In this document: positions 56,061 to 64,000 of the stretch, piece after piece
Position numbering within the stretch: the stretch's first letter is position 1
How the letters are laid out: each line of letters begins with the position of its first letter
Assembly: GCF_016808335.1 (NCBI RefSeq)
Contig: NC_053147.1
Location: forward strand, 21,004,913-21,068,912
DNA length: 64,000 nt
Direction: 5' to 3'
Source: Panicum virgatum
Taxonomy: Eukaryota; Streptophyta; Magnoliopsida; Poales; Poaceae
Made by a program: the position numbers and the translations under genes
The notes under the pieces: generated by a model
The model's database searches: none
Seen by the model: the letters and a program-made list of their open reading frames with translations, nothing else
What the model was told of the DNA's origin: nothing

Positions 56061-56319
56061 GGGGCCGGGGGGGAGGTGTCGCTTTCACGCTTTAGTTTTC
56101 TACGAACTTTCGCTCGCCTATCTACTTTGACACACGGCGCTTTTTGATTGGCCCCCATTCTTCGGGCCGTGAAAGCGACCCATTGCGACCCATTCTTCGC
56201 AGCGTTTGTGGAGAGAGAAGGAGTTTGCTGCTAAGCCTTTGTAAGTTGTCGTTTCCGCCTTTTGCTGGGACCTTCGAGATTCTGCTTGTTGCGATACTGA
56301 GTATTTAGTTTGTTTAGGA

Positions 56320-59300
56320 ATGGCTCGGTTGAAGCTTACTGCCAGGCCCATTGGATCCGAGGATATAGAACCTTCGGAGGAAGAGAGAAGGCAGTTGTCG
56401 GAGGGGGAGGAGGATTTGGCCAACGTAGAGGCTGATCCTTCGGATTTGATGGGATCAAGGGAGAAGCCCCCTCCTACTCTTATTTTTGGTCAGTCTTGGG
56501 CGACCCAGGAGTTGGTCGAGAGTTATGAGCAGAAGGGTTATTTTGGTCCCGGAGTTTGTCGTGCTCCTGGAGAAGAGGTTACACCGGACCCTCGCGATGG
56601 AGAGTGCGTGGTGTTTAGGGATTTCTTTGCTGCTGGTCTTCGTTTTCCGCTGGACCCCATTTTTCCGAAGATCTTGGCCCGGTTTGGGCTTCGGATGCAC
56701 CACCTTACCCCCAACGCTATCGTGCAGTTATCGAAGTTTTTCTGGGCAGTTAAAACCTTCGAGGGGCCAGTTAGCGTGGATGCTTTTTGTAGACTCTACG
56801 AGATGCATCCTCAGACGCGGAAGGTTTCTTTTGAAGAGGATCCGCAGGTGTTTTCTGCTCAGAGTGGGTGTTGTTCGTTCCATCCACGAAGAACTAACAG
56901 GACCCAAGGGATTGAAAGGATAGAGCTGTCTTTTTGCCAGAAAAACAAATGGGAAGATGATTGGGAGCAGTACTGGTTTTATGCCAAGATTGGTTTTCCT
57001 GGTGCCGATCCTTCAGAGAGGGTGTCCTATCACCTTGCCGCGAAGGTTGCTGAGTTCAGGCACATTACGAAGGCAGACTTCCGGAGGACGGCGGCTGGCT
57101 ATAAGGAGTGTTGCTCTGCATTTACTTCTGCAGCGCGCGTCTTGAGCGGTCGCGATCTAATTGAAGAATATCTTGCCGCGAAGGTTTGGCCGTTGACAAG
57201 GGATTGGTTACCGGGGACTTTTTCGAAGATTCGGGTTGCTGGTCTGAGTGACCAACTTCCTTTCCCAGATTTTCCCTTGCGGAAGCCCGAAGGTGTTTCT
57301 GACGATATGATCGTCGAGGAGGCCGAGCAAGAGGCAGTTGTTATTGCCGGACCTTATTTGGCGAAGGAGTGTGATTCGTTTGAAGCTGTTTGCTCCGAGA
57401 GGATTAGGGTGAACCGTAGTTTTCTTAAGATGGGTGTTGTGTACGGTCCCCGCGAAGCTCCTCGCGAGAGGAAGAGAGGGGCCGGCATCTCTTCTCCCTC
57501 TACCAGGCCGTCCGAAGGTCCGATCACCAAGAAGGCCAAGAAGGGCGAGCCCGTTGCTGCTCATTCTTCGAAGGCACCAAAGGTGGCTACTGAGAGACCT
57601 TCGCGTGTCTCTACGAACAGGCCTGCGGCGGGCACGGCGAGAGAGTCTAGAGGGAAAGGTATCTTTCCTTGCGGTTACTCTTTTCATATTGATAAAGAGA
57701 ATTTGGGTAGCGAAGCTTTTATGCGGGAGCTTCGCGCTACAGAGAGTAACGTTCCCTGGCGCTCACGCACTGGTGAGAGGGTTCACCTTTATCTTGATCA
57801 ATTTGGTTCGTTCCATGTAGAGCCAGATACTGTAGGTGCTGTTTTGACGGCGGTGCAGAAGGTGGTCAAACCTTCTCTTCGGGTTGTGAACCTTCTGGAC
57901 GAGGATTGCGATGATGACGCACCTTCGGTTCTGGTGGATGTTATGCCCCATAGAAGAGTGGAGCACCCCTCTCAGCGTTTGCTTGAAAAGGCTTCATCCC
58001 CGGAGAAGGGTGGTGAAGGGGAGGGAGGGGAAGAGGTTCCTACTGGAGTAGCCGACGGTGCTGATGGGAGGAGTGATTTCGTGGTAGCCCCTAGAGATCC
58101 GGTTGGTTTGCGGACCGGCAAAGGTGGTGAGGTTCAAAGGACGACGGGGGGTGACGACCATGTGGTTGAAGTGAGAGATCGTTTTTCTGATCTAGGTACC
58201 TTCTCGTTCTCTAAACACCTTCCTTTCCAAAGGCCTGATTCTGGCCCTTATCTTCGGTATTCCCTTGTAGTAGATGTTGTGAGCATGATGAAGGAGCTCG
58301 GTGATTTGCTGGGGCTAGAACCTTCGGAGTCTGAGACTGCTGGAGTCGCGTCTGTGAGCCAGCCCGCTCATCCCGAGGACGTCGAGAATTTTGATGCTGG
58401 GGGTACGTCACTCTAGCCTTGTTTTTTTTTGTTCCTGCGTGTTGTGTGGTTTTGTCATGTGCTTTGGTGAGTGCAGGATTTATGAAGAGTTTGGGAGTTT
58501 ATGGGACCAACAGCCTTGGTCGTATCACGGCGTCGTTGTGCGCGAAGGTTTGTGCTATTTGACATTGAGTTGTTTTTCATTTTGTGAACTTGGTTTTGAG
58601 GCTGGTTTTTGTTTCAGGCTCTGCTTGCTAGCCGCGCCGTTGCTGGCTGCGCAAGGAAGGACGAGCATGATTTCCTGTCCCATTCTACTGAGAGGGCTCG
58701 CTTGATGGAAGAGATTCACATTCTGAAGTCTGAAAGAGAAACTTCGGAAAACCTTCGGTTTACTTTGAAGTCTGAGAATGAGGTTCTGAATGGAAAGGTA
58801 CTAGAACAGGAAGAGATCATTTCGAAGATGCAAGAGAGGATAAGCCTTGACGAAGGTGTTCTTGAGAACCTTCGAGGTGTGGTAGAAAGGGATGCTGCGA
58901 AGGTTACCCACCTTCAAACAGAGGTTCGCCAGCTCAAGGCCGATGTCGAGAAGAAAAATGACAAGATTTTTGATCTTGAGAAAGAGGTTGAGGAGGACCG
59001 CGCGCTGTGGGAGTCGGCTTCGCAAGACATCTTGAGCAAGAGCACGGCCATCCGCGAAGAATACCGCAGGGCTTTGGCATCTTTTGGTGCTGAGCCCTCG
59101 CCTTTCCCGGAAGACTCCGAAGGTGGCGCGTCAGGGCTTCTTGACTGGCTGCAGAGTGAATTTGAAGATCTTGGCCAAATTTTGACGAGTGTCGGACAAC
59201 ACCGCAGTCATTGCCTGCGAGAGTGTTTTGGCCAGTCTTGCCCACGAAGGTTGCCCTGAGCTTGAGAGGATTAGTGCTCGGGACTATGTCTTCCCGGAAT

Positions 59301-59841
59301 CTTCGGATCTTGTCGAAGACATCGCGAAGATCCAGACTGTAAAGAAGTATTTCCTTCGCAAATTTTGGAAGGTTTCTGGTCGGGAGATTGTTCGTGAAGC
59401 CGCTCAGCAGAGGCTAGAAGCTATTTTTTTTTGCAGTATATACTCCTTGTAGAGTGATATGTTAATGATTGTTTTTGCGATTTTTGTAGGCAAAGCGGGC
59501 TCGTGAAGCGGCTAAGGACATCGTGGAGGAGGGGTTGCATCCTGAGGATGTCGGCAGATGTTCTGGAGCCAATCCACCGAAGGACTCTGTCGACGGAGAA
59601 ACTCAGGTGTAGATTGGGTCCCAAGGGGTAGAGAGTATGTTTCTAAAAACTTTTGGAAGTGACAAGCTGCTGCTACTTTGTTTAGGCTATCGTTTCTGTC
59701 GGACCTGCCTTGGTTGTCTGTCCTCTGCGAATTCATGACGGTGATATTGTTGCGAGTGGTTGGGACTGGGAGCAGTTTAGTTTTGCTAACCCTGGTGCTA
59801 GTGTTGTGGAGTTTTTGCAATCGCATGGCCGAAGCTTATAA
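56320..59841 (+). CDS. Antisense multi-exon gene of the gypsy element (putative gypsy-type transposon domain protein)
   Basis: Exon 1 (56320-58402), exon 2 (58477-58547) and exon 3 (from 58618) join in phase over GT-AG introns 58403-58476 and 58548-58617. Exon 3 shifts frame once near 59188 and continues to about 59430. Exons 59490-59606 and 59686-59841 (TAA) follow, also in phase. The donor after 59420 was not pinned down. Exon 1 residues about 60-290 match the plant 'putative gypsy type transposon' domain (GYFGPGVCRAP, VVFRDFFAAGLRFPLDP, LSKFFWAVKTF). A Lys/Arg-rich linker follows (about 370-450), and the later exons encode a long coiled coil (EIHILKSERETSENL, KVTHLQTEVRQL). It runs opposite to pol. 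The role is unknown; such extra genes are known in Tat elements. One frameshift suggests recent loss, or a base error. Confidence 0.7.
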
Positions 59842-59944
59842 TTAAGCGATTGTCAGCTGGTTCTTGTAAAGACTTATTTGTGCTTGCCTCATCCTTTGTG
59901 ATGACTTAGCAGGTGATGGGATTTGTTCTTCGATACAGCATATT
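59842..59944. other. 3' region of the antisense gene
   Basis: T-rich sequence after the stop. No classic AATAAA is seen. It leads into the tandem repeats. Confidence 0.35.
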
Positions 59945-60140
59945 TATCTCATCCTTCGCGATGGCTTGATTTCGAATGTGTTCCATCCTTCGTGATGGTT
60001 TGACTTCGAATGTGTTCCATCCTTTGTGATGGTTTGACTACGGATGTGTTCCATCCTTCGTGATGGTTTGACTTCGAATGTGTTCCATCCTTTGTGATGG
60101 TTTGACTACGGATGTGTTCCATCCTTCGTGATGGTTTGTT
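59945..60140. repeat. 34-bp tandem repeat
   Basis: GTGTTCCATCCTT(C/T)GTGATGG units start at 59978, 60012, 60046, 60080 and 60114, with a partial unit before. The period is 34 bp. Confidence 0.93.
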
Positions 60141-60305
60141 TGATCTTTGGGTTTTTTTTTGGATTGCGTCTCCCCCTCCCAGACAAGTCTTCTGAGAGGA
60201 AGACTGCAATATTGTGCGAAAGCGTCTCCCCCCTCCCTTGCAGTCTTGCTCACAAAACTTGGGTAATATGTATTTTGTTTTACTCGTCATCTCCTTGATT
60301 TTTTA

Positions 60306-60875
60306 CCGAAGGTTTCTTGGCTTCGATTCGTGTTTGGAGTCAGAAGCCCCTTGGCTTTTTGAGTGTATAGTATGCTTTTTTTTTGGCCTAAGTTTTCTTG
60401 GATTCGGCTCGTGTTTGGAGTCGGAAGCCCCTTGGCTTTTGAGTGTATAGTATACATTTTTTTTTGGCCGAAGGTTTCTTGGCTTCGACTCGTGTTTGGA
60501 GTCGGAAGCCCCTTGGCTTTTGAGTGTATAGTATACACTTTTTTTTTTGGCCGAAGGTTTCTTGGCTTCGACTCGTGTTTGGAGTCGGAAGCCCCTTGGC
60601 TTTTGAGTGTATAGTATACACTTTTTTTTTGGCCGAAGGTTTCTTGGCTTCGACTCGTGTTTGGAGTCGAAAGCCCCTTGGCTTTTGAGTGTATAGTATA
60701 CACTTTTTTTTTGGGCGAAGGTTTCTTGGCTTCGACTCGTGTTTGGAGTCGGAAGCCCCTTGGCTTTTGAGTGTATAGTATACACTTTTTTTTGGGCGAA
60801 GGTTTCTTGGCTTCGACTCGTGTTTGGAGTCGGAAGCCCCTTGGCTTTTGCTGCATATAGTATACGCTTTTAGAT
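60306..60875. repeat. 82-bp tandem repeat, seven units
   Basis: CGAAGGTTTCTTGGCTTCG or its variant starts at 60306, 60387, 60468, 60551, 60633, 60715 and 60796 (period 81-83 bp). Each unit has an inverted GACTCGTGTTTGGAGTCGG segment able to form a hairpin and a T-run of variable length. Repetitive minus-strand frames through it are artefacts. Confidence 0.95.
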
Positions 60876-61174
60876 AAGTATGTACAGCTTGTTACGGTTA
60901 CGAGCGGTACTGACTTAATTTTTAGCCTTGAGGCAAATGCGAAGGTCGATGTTTGCGACCCTGTGGTTGCTTCGACATGAGACATTTTCTTGAAGGGAAA
61001 TATTCATATATTTTGGGGAATTTACATAGGAACCGCCTTGTTAAAAACCTCACCTCCAAATTGGAGTTCCCTTCTGTGAGGAAAAGAGTACGGTCCTAGA
61101 CTCAAAAGAGGATAAAGAATGACACGAAGGTATGAGCGTACTTATTTGTCGCTCATCCTTTTACAATTTTTACT
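60876..61174. other. Spacer between the repeats and the end of pol
   Basis: No gene or clear motif. It contains a TTGTTAAAAACCTC phrase. It is the 3' untranslated tail of pol on the minus strand. Confidence 0.4.
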
Positions 61175-64000
61175 CTAGACATGATACTTTTTGAGACTGT
61201 CTGCATTCCAGGAATGCTGTAGTTCGTTTCCTTCGATGTCCGCCAAGTGGTAAGATCCTGGCCTGTTTGAGTATAATACAATGTAAGGTCCGTCCCACTT
61301 GGATTGAAGTTTGCCGACGGTTTCGGCGTTTGGCTTCCTTCTCAAAACCCAATCTCCTTCGGCGATTTCTCTGTTTGCTACTTTTTTGTTTCGCCATTTT
61401 CTTGTTTCTTCTTGGTATGCTTCTAAATTTTCCGAAGCTTGTAAGATATCGAGTTCTGTGAGGTCTGCTTCTATCGAAGGTTCGATATTGTTTAGTACTC
61501 TGGCACTTTTGTGTTTGAGCTCCTCTGGGTTCATGGCCTCGGCTCCGTACAGCAATCCGAATGGTGTAAACTTTGTTGATCTGCATTCAGTTGTGTTGTG
61601 GGACCAGACGACCTTCGGTAGTTCATCTGCCCATTTGCCCTTTTTCAGTCCGAATAGGCATTTTTTGATTGCGCCGAAGATTAAGCCGTTGGCTCTTTCC
61701 ACAGCACCATTGGACTGAGGGTGATAAACTGATGCGAACATGACCTTCGTTCCTACTGAGTGGCAGAATTCTCGGAACAGTTGAGAATCGAATTGCTTTC
61801 CGTTGTCAACGGTTAGCTCTTTTGGCACTCCGAACCTGCAGATTATGCTTTGCCAAAAGAATTTTCTGACTGCTTCGGAAGTGATGTTTACTAAAGGTTT
61901 TGCTTCTATCCATTTTGTGAAGTATTCTACTGCTACTACAGCATATTTGTAGTTGCCTTGAGCTGTTGGTAGGGGGCCGACCAAGTCCATGCCCCATCTT
62001 TGTAATGGCCACGCCGGAGGTATGAGTTGTATTGGCTGCGGAGGTCTGTTTGATTTAGGTGCCATCATTTGGCATCCCTCGCAGGTTTTAACTATCTGCT
62101 TAGCATCTTTCAATGCTGATGGCCAAAAGAAACCTTGCCTGAAGGCTTTGGCAACCAGAGGTCTTATGCCAATGTGTGATCCACAAAGTCCAGAGTGTAT
62201 TTCCTTCAGTAGTTCCTGACCTTCGGCTGTTGTTATGCACTTGAGCCAGGGGGCAACCACTCCAGACTTGTAGAGTTCACCTTCGGACACGGTGTAGCTT
62301 CTTGCCCTTTGAAACATTCTTTTTCCTTCCTTTTCATCCGCAGGCTCGAAGTGTCCCCTGAGGTATGCCATGATTGGTGATCGCCAATCTTCGCTTGATA
62401 TGACGTTGACTTGTTTTGCTTTTTCCTGTTTTGTGGAGGGTTTAGTGATTTTCTCGTAGAAAACGTCCGGAGGTAGTGGTTCTTTGTGAGCGGCAGCCTT
62501 TGCTAGTTTGTCAGCTTCGTCGTTCTGGCTTCTTGGAATGTGGATTGCAGTGAATCCTTTGAAATATTTTTCCATTGCTCTTACTGCATCTAGGTACATT
62601 TTCATTTCTGGCTTCTTTGCTTCTGACTCTTTCTCCACGTGGTCGGTGATGACCTTTGAGTCAGATTTGATGACGAAGTTTGGATGACCCAAGGCCTTCA
62701 TTTTCCTGAGGCCTAGCAGCAATGCTTCGTACTCTGTGGTGTTGTTTGTGCTGGGGTCTGGATCGCTAAATTCTAGTCGTGCGGCATATCTTAGCTTCAC
62801 ACCCGAAGGTGACTGAATGATTGCTGCGACGCCGACTCCATCGTTGCACCATGCACCATCACAATGTACTGTCCATGGCTCGATTGGGGCCTCTTTCTTG
62901 AAGGTTGGCGAGGTCCAGTCCACCACGAAATCTACCAAGACCTGAGATTTAATGGCTGTTCTTTTCTCGAAGTCGATGTAGTGCTCCGAAAGTTCTGAAG
63001 CCCACTTGCTTATTCTTGCCGAAGCTTCCCTGTTGTTGAAGAGGTCATGTAGCGGTTGGTCAGTAATTGCTACTATTTTATGACCTTCGAAGTAATGTCT
63101 CAATTTTCTTGATGCCATGACAACAACATAGGCTATTTTCTCTAGCTCAGAATAGAATAGTTTTGACCCTGAGAGTGCCTCTGAGGCGAAGTATACGGGT
63201 AACTGTTTTTGTCGACCTTCGACTGTTCTTTCCACCACAAGGGCTGCGCTGACTGCTGTTTGTGAAGCAGATGTGTATAGCAGAAGAGTTTCTTCTGGAT
63301 TGGGTGAGGTCATCTAGGTCAAATTTTCTAAGTAATTTTTTAATTCTCTAAATGCTTTCTTCTGTTCTTCCCCCCACTCAAACTTGCTGGAGCTTCGGAG
63401 AGTTTTGAAGAATGGAGAGCTTCGGTTTGCTGATCGAGGGATAAATCTGTTTAATGCTGCGATTCTGCCAGTCAGCTTCTGCACATCTCTCACTGATTGT
63501 GGCTCTTCCATGCTCTGGAGTGCTTTGACTTTGTCAGGATTTGCCTCTATGCCTTTTGTTGAAACAAGGCACCCGAGGACTTTGCCTTTGTCTATTCCAA
63601 AGACGCATTTTTCAGGATTCAAACTTAAGTTTGCCCTCCGAAGGCTTGCGAAGGTTTCTGCCAAGTCTTCCACGTGTTTTTTTCTTTCTGTACTAGTGAC
63701 CACTATGTCATCGACATAGGTCAGAACATTTTTTCTAAGTTGATGGCCCAGAACTTTGGAGGACATTCGTGAGAATGATTGTCCAGCATTTTTTAAACCT
63801 CCGGGCATTCTGACGAAACAATAAGTTCCGAAGGGGGTTGTGAAACTAGTTTTTTCTTCGTCTTCTCTGTTCATCCATATTTGATGATACCCGGAGAAAC
63901 AATCTAAGAGTGACATTAGCTGGCTATTTGATGCATCGTCAACAACTTTGTCTATCCTTGGTAAGGGGAAATCGTCTTTTGGACAAGCTTTATTTAAATT
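61175..64000 (-). pseudogene. pol: Gypsy pol (RT, two RNase H, integrase), one stop, N-terminal part outside the window
   Basis: The frame is open from the window edge to a single TAG (63314-63316), then for 712 codons to the end at 61175, all in one frame. RT has LLDCFSGYHQI, TYVDDIVV (catalytic YVDD intact) and NPEKCVFGI. A degenerate RNase H follows (KRTAIKSQVL near its end). The archaeal-type RNase H has VHCDGA, TEYEAL, SDSKVI and NDEADKLA. Integrase has the zinc part with CEGCQ, MDLVGP, TVDNGKQF and NGAVERANG, with 35 residues between second Asp and Glu, and a C-terminal GPY-like end. Only the one stop, at the RT-RNase H border, breaks it, so decay is young. It needs gag and protease from beyond 64000. 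Confidence 0.88.

Larger units (their letters stand above)
55198..64000 (-). mobile_element. Tat-type gypsy element with antisense gene, right end outside the window
   Basis: Only the 3' LTR (55198-55842) is in the window. On the minus strand pol runs in from beyond 64000 and ends at 61175. Between pol and the LTR lie tandem repeats and a plus-strand antisense gene. Two RNase H domains and the antisense gene place it in the plant Tat lineage, like 20472-38861, but its LTR is unrelated to that one's. Confidence 0.88.

Noticed and set aside
59945..60875. CRISPR array
   Set aside because: Units are directly abutting and nearly identical, without unique spacers, in a plant retrotransposon.
60287..60985. 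232-codon minus-strand frame with Lys/Pro-rich repeats
   Set aside because: Product of the 82-bp tandem array. It could suggest a CRISPR-like or repeat protein, but the units are adjacent without spacers.

Overview
The window is nuclear DNA of a grass (Poaceae), probably a panicoid-type genome (inference). The grounds are stacked gypsy and copia LTR retrotransposons, Mutator and hAT elements, Stowaway and Tourist MITEs, plant-type GT-AG introns, and one GC-rich intronless glycosyltransferase gene. There is no bacterial or organellar signature. Only one likely host gene is intact: a plant family-1 UDP-glycosyltransferase (UGT) at 45760-47229. A wrecked relative lies at 6318-6805, and duplicated flanking blocks show that both belong to an old local UGT duplication cluster.

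Layout, left to right. 1-647 is the end of a plus-strand gypsy LTR joined head-to-head to a minus-strand non-autonomous element (648-4802) with two LTRs and 52-bp tandem repeats. 4803-6317 holds duplicated UGT-cluster sequence and a GC-rich insertion. The UGT pseudogene is broken by a 179-bp hAT MITE (8-bp target duplication) and then by a Mutator-like element (6806-17483) with long TIRs. That Mutator-like element carries two convergent GRF zinc-finger genes. One of them is split by a hAT MITE and by a young gag-only copia element (9042-15969) whose two 1528-bp LTRs look identical. 17493-20471 is duplicated intergenic DNA.

20472-38861 is an 18.4-kb minus-strand gypsy element of Tat type (two RNase H domains, antisense extra gene). 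It is dead: stops, frameshifts and an altered RT motif. It is itself hit by a copia-type solo LTR (23157-24528), a second solo LTR (25015-26526) and a hAT transposon with a decayed transposase gene (31627-34841).

38862-55197 holds MITEs, a truncated gypsy fragment (41148-42630), the UGT gene, a LINE-like insertion with a 16-bp target duplication, and a four-level nest at 50611-53346. It also holds the second copies of blocks seen near 18.7-19.6 kb. 55198-64000 is the 3' part of another minus-strand Tat-type gypsy element. Its pol frame has a single stop. Between pol and the 3' LTR lies a plus-strand, multi-exon antisense gene with its own TATA box, followed by two tandem-repeat arrays.

The most interesting structure is this antisense gene, seen nearly complete in the right-hand gypsy element and in ruins at the same place in the central one. 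Almost everything else is explained as nested mobile DNA. Target-site duplications let the order of insertion be read directly.
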